From the NCBI RefSeq assembly GCF_030269925.1, contig NC_085111.1:6006142-6070141 (forward strand): 64,000 bases of DNA, read 5' to 3'. Of this stretch, positions 1-10,763 are shown in pieces; positions within the stretch are counted from its first letter, which is position 1, and the number at the start of each line of letters is the position of its first letter. The stretch comes from Bombyx mori. Lineage: Eukaryota > Arthropoda > Insecta > Lepidoptera > Bombycidae. The notes beneath the pieces were generated by a model, which saw nothing but the letters and a program-made list of their open reading frames with translations, was not told the origin of the DNA and made no database searches. Made by a program: the position numbers and the translations under genes.

Positions 1-320
1 GTCAGACAATGATAATTTAATATTAAAACAATAATAAAACAAGACCACATTATATTAAACCTTAATAAAGGCAAAACCTTAACTGTCCCCTTCACACTCA
101 TAAGCTAAACCGCGCGAGAGAGAGATGGGCAGACTTTTCATGATGCGCATGCAGTGTGACGTCACGCCACGCACTTATTCACAAACACAAGCGCAACGTG
201 TGAATGTGTTGAGCGCGAGCTACATGGTAGGCGGAGTGAGGGATGTTAGGTTTTTTTCGTTACGGAATTTCATGATTCGGTCGACGCGCTCAAGGCCCGC
301 GATAAAAGCTATGCAATAGC
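1..320. other. Left edge, no gene recognised
   Basis: The first 110 bases are AT-rich. From about 110 to 310 the sequence is GC- and CpG-richer, with a CRE-like TGACGTCA core near 157. It resembles dispersed lepidopteran repeat DNA more than an exon. No homologous reading frame is recognised. Confidence 0.4.
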
Positions 321-1499
321 TTAAAAATTTATGAACTTGTTATAAAATCTCTTTGGGTATACTATTTGTATCTGGCTGGTTTTGGATCATTAAAAGTTTA
401 AATTCGAAAGAAGATAATTCCAAATTAAAATTAGGGAGATGTGTGATTTTTATTTATTTTTGGTACTGTCAAGATGAGTGAATCTAATGAAGATATTCGA
501 TACATTTTAAAATTTTACTACAAAAAAGGTAAAAAAGCAACGCAAGCCGTGAAAAAAAATTGCGATGTTTATGGACCTAGTGCAGTGTCTGTGAGAGTAG
601 CACAAATTTGGTTTAAGCGTTATTACGGATAAAATCGATGCCATTTTTGAAAAAGTGGGGCAAGATCGGCATATCAGTAGTTACGACGTAACTGAAGAAC
701 TGGGAATTGATCACAAAATAGTTATGGCGCATTTAAAAAAAATGGGTACACAAAAAAGCTCACTGAAAGGAACCTAATGAACCGTGTACTCATTTGTGAT
801 TCTTTATTACGACGTAATGAAACTGAACCATTTTTGAAGAAGCTGATAACTGGTGATGAAAAGTGGATCACGTACGTCAAGAACGTACGAGAAAGGTTGT
901 GGTCAAAGGCCGGTCAGGCTTCACAGACTGGCTACACCCGGGTTAACTCGCAACAAGGTGATGCTGTGTGTGTGGTGGGATTGGAAGGGCATTATACATT
1001 ATGAGCTGTTATCACCAGGCAGGACCATCGATTCTGAACTCTACTGCGAACAACTGATGAGATTAAAGCAAGAAGTTGAGAGAAAGCGGCCGGAGTTAAT
1101 CAACATAAGGTGTGTGGTTTTTCATCACGATAACGCTAGACCTCACACATCTTTAGCCACTCAGCAAAAATGAAGAGAGCTTGGCTGGGAGGTGTTAATG
1201 CATCCGCCGTATAGTCCTGACCTTGCACCTTCAGATTTCTACCTGTTTCGGTCTCTTCAGAATTCTTTAGGCAGTGTCAGGTTAACATCACGAGAGGACT
1301 GCCAAAACCAATTGTCGCGGTATTTTGATCAGAAGCCCCAAAATTTCTATAGCAATGGGATCGTGTCCTTACCTACAAGATGGCAAAAAGTTATCGAACA
1401 AAATGGTACCGACATACTTTAGTTAAATGTGAATAAACTGTATTAAAAAATGTTGTGAATTTTCTTAAAAAAGGCGAAGAAACTTTTTCCCCAACCTAT
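320..1499 (+). mobile_element. Decayed mariner (Tc1/mariner) DNA transposon
   Basis: A mariner-like element with a broken transposase. The right terminal inverted repeat is clear at about 1466-1499, ending CCCCAACCTA next to TA. I could not find its partner at the left, so the 5' boundary near 320 is approximate and that end is probably lost or diverged. The coding part starts at the ATG at 474. The element is non-autonomous as it stands. Confidence 0.85.
474..1422 (+). pseudogene. Mariner transposase pseudogene
   Basis: Mariner transposase cuts and pastes DNA at TA sites. The N-terminal helix-turn-helix region (from MSESNEDIRYILKFYY at 474) stops near 630 after YYG. The frame resumes through 630-777, then 777-1004 carries the first catalytic Asp block (ITGDEKWITY). 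A frameshift near 950 moves the reading to another frame, which holds the second Asp block (VFHHDNARPHTS) and ends in a stop at 1173. A final segment, 1192-1422, holds the last Asp block (HPPYSPDLAPSDFYLF). The order and spacing fit the mariner D,D34D triad. At least three breaks make it non-functional. Confidence 0.9.
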
Positions 1500-2085
1500 T
1501 ATTATATATAAATAAAATAGTAAACAATATTTACAATAAGTGAGCTGTTTAGGCTTACTATACTATTTGACATTGGACGGTAATGGGTAAATTGTAAAAA
1601 ATAATAATCTAAGACTAGTTTTTGAACAATAATTATATACGCATTTCCATTTTATATAAAAATTATGATTCTTAGTAATTTCTTATAAAATGCTAGGAAA
1701 ATGCTGTAAAATGCCCGTATGTTAAAAACAAGAAAGAAAGTAAAGAAAACCTCAATTTGTGTTAGTTTACGTATGTGTAATATTTTAAAACTCTGCATGA
1801 TAGTTTTTTTTTCTAATGTTTAAAATAATTTCTGGTGCAATGTAATTAAGGTAAAATTTCTCTAATTTTTTAACTATCATCGATCATGTTCCGCAGAAAC
1901 TTGTTACAACTTGATTGCGTACGGTGTGTGGGCTATCCTACGAAATCTATGTTAATTATTTTAAGTTATTATAACATTATACAGGGTAGAAATATAAACG
2001 AATTATTCGTCATTGTGTAGTAGGTGAGTTTTAATTTTAGTGAAATTTAAAATACTATAAAGTAAATGAAATTACAAATTTTACA
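1500..2085. other. AT-rich spacer, nothing recognised
   Basis: Non-coding AT-rich DNA. It may include the body of the hAT-like element whose end lies at 2090-2198, but no second terminus or transposase frame is visible. Confidence 0.4.
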
Positions 2086-2087
2086 GC

Positions 2088-2198
2088 GCCCCCCTAACCC
2101 GCATCAACGCCCCCCATTTTTTCCTGGGCCCCGTAACGCCCCCCTCTAGGTTTCAAACGCCCCCAAGGGGGCGTTATCGCCCACTTTGAGAAAGACTG
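2088..2198 (-). mobile_element. Terminal part of a hAT-like DNA transposon
   Basis: Read on the - strand the segment begins CAGTCTTTCTCAAAGTGGGC (2179-2198), the typical hAT-type start, followed by runs of G with repeated GGGGGCGTT. Only this end is found. Directly after it comes CTCTAGACCATCAGCTTAG (2199-2217), which also occurs at 40023-40041 in a LINE 3' UTR. The element therefore probably sits in a LINE tail, with CTCTAGAC a possible 8-bp target copy. Confidence 0.6.
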
Positions 2199-2278
2199 CT
2201 CTAGACCATCAGCTTAGTAGAAAAAATATAACATTAACTTTGGTGTAGGTATATTCTTCTTATATAAAGTAAGAAGTT

Positions 2279-2505
2279 CATTCGGTGGTAGTTACCGCCC
2301 CTGGCTGATGCGCCGAGGGTCGTGGGTTCAATTTCCACATCGGGCAAACATTCGTGTGATGAACACGTCCTCTTTGTCTGGGTATTTATTATCTATATAC
2401 CTGTATATGTATGTATACATTTAAATATATATAATATACATATCAGTCTCTGGTAACCATAACATAGGGAATCCTAATTTGGGGCCAGATGACCGTGCCT
2501 AATTT
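2279..2505 (+). repeat. tRNA-derived SINE (family 3), diverged copy
   Basis: A tRNA-like head contains a diverged box B (GTGGGTTCAATTTCC), followed by a body ending near CCAGATGACCGTGCC. The same head and body occur in reverse at 42035-42260 and 44836-45023. Box A is degraded. Confidence 0.75.
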
Positions 2506-2655
2506 TTTCCCAGTTATTTAGCTATTTATTTTGTAAAGTAACTTTTTTTTAAATCAGAGTTCACCTGATCAGAATATTTTGGTTAAAGTAATAAATTATT
2601 GTATTATCATCGGTTCATTGTATTATCATTTATTATATTGTCATCGGTGCCTGAT

Positions 2656-4229
2656 ACATTAGAAAACTCCGCCCGATTAGCCTCCTCATGTCTCTAGGCA
2701 AACTGTATGAGCGTCTGCTCTACAAACGCGTCAGAGACTTCGTCTCATCCAAGGGCATTCTCATCGATGAACAATTCGGATTCCGTACAAATCACTCATG
2801 CGTTCAACAGGTGCACCGCCTCACGGAGCACATTCTTGTGGGGCTTAATCGACCAAAACCGTTATACACGGGAGCTCTCTTCTTCGACGTCGCAAAAGCG
2901 TTCGACAAAGTCTGGCACAATGGTTTGATTTTCAAACTATTCAACATGGGCGTGCCGGATAGTCTCGTGCTCATCATACGGGACTTCTTGTCGAACCGCT
3001 CTTTTCGATATCGAGTCGAGGGAACCCGCTCCTCCCCGCGACCTCTCACAGCTGGAGTCCCGCAAGGCTCTGTCCTCTCACCCCTCCTATTTAGCTTATT
3101 CGTTAACGATATTCCCCGGTCGCCGCCGACCCATTTAGCTTTATTCGCCGACGATACGACTGTTTACTATTCCAGTAGAAACAAGTCCCTAATCGCGAAG
3201 AAGCTTCAGAGCGCAGCCCTAGCCCTAGGACAGTGGTTCCGAAAATGGCGCATAGACATCAACCCAGCGAAAAGTACTGCGGTGCTATTTCAGAGAGGAA
3301 GCTCCACACGGATTTCCTCCCGGATTAGGAGGAGGAATCTCACACCCCCGATTACTCTCTTTAGACAACCCATACCCTGGGCCAGGAAGGTCAAGTACCT
3401 GGGCGTTACCCTGGATGCATCGATGACATTCCGCCCGCATATAAAATCAGTCCGTGACCGTGCCGCGTTTATTCTCGGTAGACTCTACCCCATGATCTGT
3501 AAGCGGAGTAAAATGTCCCTTCGGAACAAGGTGACACTTTACAAAACTTGCATTAGGCCCGTCATGACTTACGCGAGTGTGGTGTTCGCTCACGCGGCCT
3601 GCACACACATAGACACCTTCCAATCTTTACAATCCCGCTTTTGCAGGTTAGCCGTCGGAGCTCCGTGGTTCGTGAGGAACGTTGACCTACACGACGACCT
3701 GGGCCTCGAATCTATCCAGAAATACATGAAGTCAGCGTCGGAACGGTACTTCGATAAGGCCATGCGTCATGATAATCGCCTTATCGTTGCCGCCGCTGAC
3801 TACTCCCCGAATCCTGATCACGCAGGAGCCAGTCACCGTCGACGCCCTAGACACGTCCTTACGGATCCATCAGATCCAATAACCTTTGCACTAGACGCCT
3901 TCAGCTCTAGGAGCAGGCTTAGGGACCTCGGTAACCGTACTCGTCGAACTCGACAAAGAGTTCGCCGTGCAACCTAACCCATGAATCAGCTCACTGAGTT
4001 TCTCGCCGGATCTTCTCAGTGGGTCGCGATTCCGATCCGGTAGTAGATTCATTCGCGAAGCAGCTACTCTTGAGCTGTTAGGTCTCCTTCGGAGGCGCTC
4101 GGGTAGCTGTTAGCAAATCCCACCTCTCCTGGCTGAGCCTTTGCTCGCCCACGTGTCCTGGTGAAACTGGAAAGGCCTACGAGCCACCAGTAATCTTTCA
4201 ATCATAAAAAAAAAAAAAACATTAGAAAA
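2656..4229 (+). mobile_element. 5'-truncated Jockey-like LINE with target site duplication
   Basis: The insertion covers 2667-4218 and is flanked by perfect 11-bp copies of ACATTAGAAAA (2656-2666 and 4219-4229). It starts inside the reverse transcriptase domain (RPISLLMSLGK) and has a 240-bp 3' UTR and an A-tail at about 4206-4218. The 3' UTR holds a hairpin (CACTGAG at 3992-3998, CTCAGTG at 4015-4021). The clean duplication and the open frame indicate a recent insertion. The clade is inferred from the domain style. Confidence 0.9.
2688..3977 (+). CDS. LINE reverse transcriptase, C-terminal 429 residues (truncated ORF2)
   Basis: Reverse transcriptase of a non-LTR retrotransposon, which primes cDNA synthesis at a nicked target site. 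Visible blocks are FFDVAKAFDKVWH (about residue 70, first catalytic Asp), AGVPQGSVLSPLLFSLFVND (about 123), and ALFADDTTVYY (about 152, the catalytic FADD). A C-terminal region of roughly 250 residues follows. The endonuclease and the front of the RT are missing through 5' truncation. The frame begins just upstream of this ATG, so 2688 is an artefact of truncation and not a native start. The copy is dead on arrival but has an uninterrupted frame to TAA. Confidence 0.9.
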   Translation: MSLGKLYERLLYKRVRDFVSSKGILIDEQFGFRTNHSCVQQVHRLTEHILVGLNRPKPLYTGALFFDVAKAFDKVWHNGLIFKLFNMGVPDSLVLIIRDFLSNRSFRYRVEGTRSSPRPLTAGVPQGSVLSPLLFSLFVNDIPRSPPTHLALFADDTTVYYSSRNKSLIAKKLQSAALALGQWFRKWRIDINPAKSTAVLFQRGSSTRISSRIRRRNLTPPITLFRQPIPWARKVKYLGVTLDASMTFRPHIKSVRDRAAFILGRLYPMICKRSKMSLRNKVTLYKTCIRPVMTYASVVFAHAACTHIDTFQSLQSRFCRLAVGAPWFVRNVDLHDDLGLESIQKYMKSASERYFDKAMRHDNRLIVAAADYSPNPDHAGASHRRRPRHVLTDPSDPITFALDAFSSRSRLRDLGNRTRRTRQRVRRAT

Positions 4230-4445
4230 TATCAAGTTATAGGGACGTCTTGAAGTTAATGAGAGTTACATTGAAAGGTTCCAACATAGATAGACACAGA
4301 TCAATCTAATTAAAACTGACTTGAAACCAATACAAATCAAAATCATCATTCAATAAACACAATATGCCGTAATAAATCTGCCAAGTATTCGAAATGTCTG
4401 AAATGACAAAATGAAATAAACCGTAAAAGATGAACAGTTTTACCA
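4230..4445. repeat. Fragment of a dispersed repeat
   Basis: The stretch around 4235-4330 (GGGACGTCTTGAAGTTAATG and onward) resembles the repeat fragments at 16100-16290, 33935-34050 and 41745-41900. Class not determined. Confidence 0.4.
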
Positions 4446-4858
4446 TCTATATATTAATACGTGAAGCAAAAACTTTGTATCCCTTTTTACGAAAATTGCG
4501 CGGACGGAGGAGTATGAAATTTTCTACACTTATAGAGAATATAGAGAAGAAGTGCACAACGCTAATATTTTTTTAAAATAATGCATAAAAGATACATTAA
4601 ATTAATAAAAAAAACATTACACACACTACATACCATGTATTTGACGCACACACGCTTGCATACTATTTATTGTCAAACTTTTGTTCTTGAAGTCTGTTGT
4701 CAAATTGAGATTAAATATTGTTCGTCTTTGTTAATATTTTTATACTGTAGCTTTGGCGAAATTTGTGATTATAGAAGTATAAAATACAATCATAATAGTG
4801 TACAAACTTACAATTCCAATTAATTATAGTCGAATTTCGACTACTGCGGGACCACTAG
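4446..4858 (+). mobile_element. Non-autonomous Helitron, family B, copy 1
   Basis: It begins with TC after an A and ends with CTAG before a T, the classic Helitron A^T insertion. A hairpin (GTCGAA-T-TTCGAC) lies 16 bases before the CTAG. Copies 2 (61383-61836) and 3 (59426-59899, - strand) share both ends. No Rep/helicase is encoded. A short frame inside (4581-4823) is not a gene. Confidence 0.85.
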
Positions 4859-4974
4859 TAATGATTAATTTACGTATGACATTAAAATTTCAAACCTCAT
4901 CTTTCCAACCAATATAATTTTACGCCAGCTGCAAACATTTACTAACAGAACTTTGTTTGAAAATCCAAAACAAA

Positions 4975-5160
4975 TCCAAATCCGAATTGGACGCACGTGG
5001 TGAGTGGGCGGATCTATCGAGGCTCATCCCCCACCTGTTGGTGATCCGGTTCATCCGCCCCTCGGCTCGGATATAAGCGGATATACCCGGATACGACGAT
5101 ATCCGCCACGCCTAGCCCCGCCTGAAAGAATTTGCGCGCTTACATTTCAGCCCTTTTAGT
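4975..5160. other. GC-rich island with 10-bp periodic CGGATA motifs
   Basis: A GC-rich patch in AT-rich surroundings. CGGATA starts at 5068, 5078 and 5088, and an inverted GATATCCG follows at 5098. TATAAG lies between the first two motifs. No reading frame is recognised. It could be a repeat terminus or a promoter-like segment. Confidence 0.35.
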
Positions 5161-5337
5161 GAAGACCGCTTTGTATTTGTAAAATACAAAAGTCAATTTT
5201 TATTATTTGAGTTAATCGTTCAATAAACATTTTTCTAATAACAAAATGGTATTGACCGCGGGAACGTTTATTAATTAATGATAATCAAATGAAATGACAA
5301 GAAAGATTAGGGCATCAAACAATTATTTTATCTATAA

Positions 5338-5624
5338 CTAGCTGACCCGGCAGACTTCGTAGTGCCTCAATGGATAAATAAAAGACCTAAACTTTTGTAT
5401 AAAATAAACTTAAAACAAATAAAAGGAATCCGTCCGACGGGGGATACATCAGAGGAACAACAAAATTGTTATTTTTATTTAATTCCGACCATTTTCATAT
5501 TTATCTACCTTTTAAACCTTCTCTGGACTTCCACAAATAAAATGAAAATTAGTCAAATCTGTCTATCCGTTCTCGAGTTTTAGCAAGACTAACGAACAGA
5601 AATTCATTTTTATAATTATATAGA
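5338..5624 (-). mobile_element. Non-autonomous Helitron, family A, copy 1
   Basis: On the - strand it starts TC (5623-5624, preceded by A) and ends CTAG (5338-5341, followed by T). The 3' end carries GGCACTACGAAGTCTGCC, a short imperfect hairpin, just before GGGTCAGCTAG. About 287 bp with no coding capacity. Related copies: 15179-15466, 24529-25222 and 62113-62407. Confidence 0.85.
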
Positions 5625-5639
5625 TAATATACTAAAATT

Positions 5640-8083
5640 GTAAGAAACAAGGGCTTCACTTGTGTTTAACGTTTTTTAAATTGTAAAGCATTTTTTTTAA
5701 ATTAGTTCATCTCTAGTTAGTATAGCTATATGATTTGAGATTGCAATACAAAGCAGCCCTTTCACGGCCACCCTCGGAATAAGGCCAAATGGACGACATC
5801 TAAGCAATATTCAATTCGTCTTACCTCTAAGACGGTAGTTCAACTAAACTATTAATTGGCCCAGAATCGAATTACAACACCGGGGGTTCGATCCCCCAAT
5901 CCTGCACTTAGCAGCCGTCCTTTTAACGGTTTACTGAAGGCGAATCCCATTTTGTAGACGATATTTGGCAATTAAGACTTAATAGAGCTATTTAAGGTGT
6001 ATGACGTATGAAGTGAAATTTAAGAACGCAAAATATTTTTTACTTTAGTGCTTAAGAGTACGTAGCGTAACATTGAAATTTATTCAAAAAAGGTATATAA
6101 AAATATTACTCAGTATTCAAGCGCAGACTTTACTTATGACTGAGCACGCTATTAGATCGGGTGATTGGTTCTGGACTAAACCACCGTTGCGGGTTAACAT
6201 TTTTTAACAGGTTTCAAAAAAGGAAGAGATTCCCAATTCGACTGTATTTCTCAGAAATTTTGTCAAGATGAATCAGCATTGATGACTCTTTTCATTTGGA
6301 AGCTTCTCAAGGTCACGCTTCTCTTCTGATGTCTCATTGTTTGAGCTTATTATAATGATAATAATTAAATATGATTTTGAATCTTCCTTCGCTCTTTTTC
6401 AAGATCAATGTCATTATTAAGTTGTAAAAATTGGTGTTGTAAATTTTACGTACGGAACAAAATAAGTATATTAATTTAAAAAGTCAAAATGAAAACATTT
6501 AGGCAGTTTTCGCTTTTGTTATTATTATTATTGTTTTATTTATTGAAGACGTACCAGCCGACAGTCCATTTGAAGTTAAGCGATTGCCACTGCCTGGACA
6601 CGGCTAATGCCAGGGGTCAAACCGCGCAGTAATAAAAAGCTTTACTATCTTACAGTATAAAAGGCTTGACTGTCGTAAACTTTAAGTAAGAACAAGCGTC
6701 GCAATAAAACAACTTTGTGGTCAAAGCTGTCCCGTAAGATATTTGATAAGTTCTAGTGGACACGAGACGCCGAAAGCACTTAGCGAACCAATAGTTTCAA
6801 ATTAGGATAGGGTCGGTTGATTTATACTTAACAGTTAAAACTAAATTCAGAAGTTATTAAATTATTGGTTTATTAAGTTTGTAATCGTTAGTTAAATTAG
6901 TGCCATTTGATTAATGACCACTAATTGCAAACAAAAGTTTGACTACTGAAACAAATCATAGATAGTTTTAATAATTTAAGGTCGCAGAAAAAGTATACAC
7001 TTGTTAAGTAAGTTAGCATAAGACTTAACAGTTATGTATTTAGTCAAACAAACCCAATCTTAATCGACAGTGCAAAATCAATGTTTAAATGTAAATCAAC
7101 TGTCGTACCAAACTTCAGTCAAACCCGTCCTCTTTGGTCATCGCCCGCAACCGTCTTTAGAAGCATTACGGGGAAATGCACTAATGCTTCTCCGATACCC
7201 TGGAAAACTGTTAAGGGGCTGGTTTGGGGCTTTCCAAGATGCTGATATAATTAGTGCATTGTGCCTCTAACGTTCTATATAAGCTGCCAATTTACGTTTG
7301 CTTTGAACATTTACAATTTCAGCGCGAAATTCTGCTTTAAGAGTAAGCCATTAAGAGTCAGGTATGGTTTGATTTTAGTATTGCTTGGTTGTTCTAAGCA
7401 TACACAAGTTTGTCTGAGTTAGTGGTCGCAACCAAGAAGGTCATATTCGTCCAGAAAGCTTTAAATTTGGAACGTTTGTTGCTTAAGACGTTCAATACGC
7501 AGTCTTCGAGTCTGACCACGTAAATAGTACCTATGTAGTTATGTTCATATGTTCATGCCGTGATCAAAATTGGATGATAAACATTACAAAAAAAAAAGGC
7601 TGACTTAAATAGGAGAAAATAATACTTATGTATTTATTTTGAGTTTTCCTTTACCTCGGTTATCAGAGTTACTTTCTCAATGAATCTATTGACACCAAAT
7701 TAGGGCAGTTAACTAGAAACCGAAATATTCAGAATGTGTTTTCTGAATTATTTTTAGTACATTTTCAAACGAAGTTAAACTGAAACTCGACCGGCAAAGA
7801 TCATTATATGAACCGCAAAAAAGCATTGAGCAACACATAACACAACTTATTGCGTAATCAGTGTAATCAGAGTCGAGAGGACAACATTTACATCGTTTAG
7901 TAGCTACGGAGAAGGAATAAATATGGATCTTTTAAAACGCTCCGCCTCCTAATTGCCTGCAGATGGACCGGCGCCAATTACACGCGAAATATTAGAGGCA
8001 GTACACACGTGCGTTATAACGCTGCGTTTAATTTGAAAAATATAATTAATTAGCTTACTATGAAATATTTAAGGTTTTTTAGA
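5640..8083. other. AT-rich intergenic DNA, no gene recognised
   Basis: Mostly unique-looking AT-rich sequence. Around 6540-6640 there is a very diverged relative of SINE family 2. A less AT-rich patch at 7120-7265 includes the inverted pair ATGCACTAAT (7178) and ATTAGTGCAT (7250). The 66-codon frame there has no recognisable homology. Confidence 0.45.
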
Positions 8084-8220
8084 TGTAACTATACTTGAGA
8101 CCTTAGAACTTATATCTCAAGGTGGGTGGCGCATTTACGTCGTAGATGTCTATGGGCTGCGGTAACCACTTAACACCAGGTGGGCTGTGAGCTCGTCCAT
8201 CCATGTAAGCAATAAAAAAA
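8084..8220 (+). repeat. Bm1 SINE, 5'-truncated
   Basis: The 3' third of Bm1 (GTAACTATACTTGAGACC to AAGCAATAAAAAAA) with an A-tail at 8213-8220. It lies tail to tail with the copy at 8284-8432. Confidence 0.9.
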
Positions 8221-8283
8221 TGTTTGAAACCGTGAAAATGCTTAGTTTTCAATCGATATGAAAAACTGCAACTTTTTATTAGT

Positions 8284-8432
8284 ATTTTTTTAATTATTGC
8301 TTAGATGGGTGTACGATCTCGCCAGCTTACCTTGTGTTAAGTGGTTACTGGAACCCATAGACATCTGATTCTACAACGTTAATGCCGCCACCCACCTTTG
8401 AGATATGAGTTCTAAGGTCTCAGTCTAGTTAA
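8284..8432 (-). repeat. Bm1 SINE, 5'-truncated and diverged
   Basis: Inverse of the Bm1 3' third. The T-rich stretch at 8284-8292 is the complement of the tail. It covers about the same segment as the copy at 8084, so the two can form a long hairpin. Confidence 0.85.
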
Positions 8433-8439
8433 ATATGAT

Positions 8440-9380
8440 GACATGATCAAACACTATCATTTGGAATGTCCTGCTATTTTGTGCTAAAGTACAAGTACAT
8501 AATAACTGTTTCAGTATTTGTCGTGTTTCGATAGTCTTACACAAATTGTGAAGTTGTGTTAAAATTTTCCTACTGATTAAAAATTTGCACACGTATCCAG
8601 GCTCAATGACAATACAATAATTTTATTACTTTGGTCTCATACCCTAATAAGGGACACAAGAATGACAAAAAATTAACTTACGAAACGGGATACGAATAAC
8701 AAATTCTGACACTACTTCAAAGGAACGCAAGCGCAATCACTTTTTTGGTAGTGCCCATCTCAATCATATCCGGTCAATGTTAACCAGGTCATGGTTCGAT
8801 AGTGGGGCGAGGATATCGAAGGCGAGATCGTCGATTAGCACGTCGAGGTGCAAACAATCGTAACCTTATATTAGTGTAGGATTGGTAAGAACGGAACGTA
8901 TGAAAAGAGTGTGGAACGGAGCGTTACGATGTGATTGAAAGAAAACGGAAAGAAAGGAAGAAGAGAATGACAGAAAAAAGGAAGATGGCGAAGACGGTTG
9001 AAAAATAAGCAAGACGTAATAAAAGTGTTAATTATTATTATAACAGAAGATTTTGGGACAGTGGAAGTTTTATTTTATGCGCTGCGATCTCTATTCTACA
9101 TTAGTATTAGAAAATCAGATGATTCATCCTAAGACAGGATTTAGTAGCAAATACCAGACACAATATTATTATCTAGAATCTGACGCGTCAATGTTTTGTA
9201 AGCATTTGAAATTTTATTAATAAAACGCAGCGTTTTCGGTGGAGTAAGTATACTCCTTTACTAAGAGACGTGTACCGATAAATGTTGCAGATACTTACAG
9301 AGACTCCACTTCAATGACTAATGACGGTCATAAGCTCCACGATAACTTAACGTTTTCTAGAGATGTTCAATCGAAATTTA
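8440..9380. other. Intergenic, nothing recognised
   Basis: AT-rich, with a purine-rich stretch at about 8930-9000. No frame with a recognised domain and no RNA gene seen. Confidence 0.4.
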
Positions 9381-9389
9381 AAGGAGATG

Positions 9390-9575
9390 AAAATCTGTTT
9401 CGTTATCGGCGTTGTAAAAAGACTTGGATGAACTGTGTGAATGAGGATACGCGAGAAAAGGGTGCCATTGCAGTGATGACGTCTGATAAATGTGAATATA
9501 ACAAGAGATCAGGCTGCGCCGACCACAGATAGTGGGATTAGGGCAAACAAAATAAGAAGAAGAAAATGTGTAATA
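9390..9575 (+). pseudogene. LINE C-terminal relic (RTE-type)
   Basis: The frame reads RRCKKTWMNCVNEDTREKG then CADHR and a stop. This is the typical end of silkworm RTE-like reverse transcriptase proteins (a GRPKKTWMDCV...DP type ending). The upstream RT domain is missing. Confidence 0.65.
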
Positions 9576-9599
9576 AATTATCAAATATTCTAGAAACAA

Positions 9600-10185
9600 C
9601 TGAGTATCTTATCTGAGTATGCTCTGCGAGTATTTATTAGTTCGTGGTTCTTTGTTGACTATTCGTGCGCGCCATGTGTAGCCATCGGTAATGTGAAAGA
9701 AACTTTATGTCTCGCGCGATAGTCGGAACGACAGAGGTTATTCGTTCGACTAATGTGCAGTTTGCATATTATATTCGGAACGTTTTGGTGTGTTTGTAAC
9801 ACGCTAACGTAATGTGTTTCGTTTTTCAAAATTTTGGCGGTAGTATTCCGTAGTAGTTATGCATTTTATTTTTGTTTTTTTCTTCTAAACAGCGAGGCGA
9901 TCTCATTTCATAGTAACAATTGTTTATTTGTGAATGATTATTTAAATGATTTTATTCAACTCGTCGAAATGAAACATAAAATTAGTTCACGGTGTAAACA
10001 TATAGGATGTTGGTATCTTCCCGTGCTCGTAAAAATTATGAATTTCGTTTAAGGGATAACTAGACGATAACGATGATAACGCCATCTTGTTGTGTCTTTA
10101 AAGCGGTTAGTTGCCCTCAATTAAGAAAAATAGTATTATCATTCGCCAATAGATGTCGGGAAGAGTTGATTATTGAAAACACGAA
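9600..10185. other. Intergenic with a small CpG-richer patch
   Basis: A CpG-richer stretch at 9660-9800 is followed by T-rich DNA. Short open frames at 9834-10052 and 10073-10345 are low-complexity and unsupported. The patch could be a promoter or first exon of an unseen gene, but nothing proves it. Confidence 0.3.
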
Positions 10186-10189
10186 TAAA

Positions 10190-10345
10190 ACAACATTTTC
10201 TGAAAATAAATCGAAGCTAGATCGATTTATCGCCCCCGAAATCCCCTGTATACAAAATTTTATGAAAATCGTTGGAGCCGTTTCCGAGATTCAGATTATA
10301 TATATAATAATATACAAGAATTGCTCGTTTAAAGGTATAACTTAA
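10190..10345. repeat. Dispersed lepidopteran repeat fragment
   Basis: The stretch from GAAATCCCCTGTATAC to GAATTGCTCGTTTAAAGG resembles a repeat I recognise as widespread in moth DNA. Class unknown. A small diverged Bm1-like fragment follows at 10386-10460. Confidence 0.45.
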
Positions 10346-10551
10346 GATAAGATTAGTGCTCATTTAACGTTATGCAAATCTTTAATCTCATGTCTCAAGG
10401 TGAGCTACCGCGGTTGTGTCTATCGACTCCGGGCCATTCAGAACCAGTCAAGTTATAAGTAAGTATATTAGGACGAAAAAAAGGAAAAACAGGAAAAGGA
10501 ATGAACTGAAATGGCGAAATGCAGACTGAGTTCATTAAATTTCACGAACTC

Positions 10552-10763
10552 TTTTTTTTTATTTATTGCTTAGATGGATGGACGAGCTCACAGCCCACAT
10601 GGTGTTAAGTGGTTACTGGAGCCCATAGACATCTACAATGCGCCATCCACCTTCAGATATAAGTTCGAAGGTCTCACTATAGTTACAACGGCTGCCCCAC
10701 CCCTGAAATAGGCAGGGTGGTGGTACCTACCCGTGCGGACTCACAAGAAATCCTACCACCAAT
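10552..10763 (-). repeat. Bm1 SINE with internal deletion
   Basis: A T-run at 10552-10560, then the Bm1 complement to TCCTACCACCA. The segment that normally reads AAACCGAAACGCATTACTGC is missing near 10705. Confidence 0.9.
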
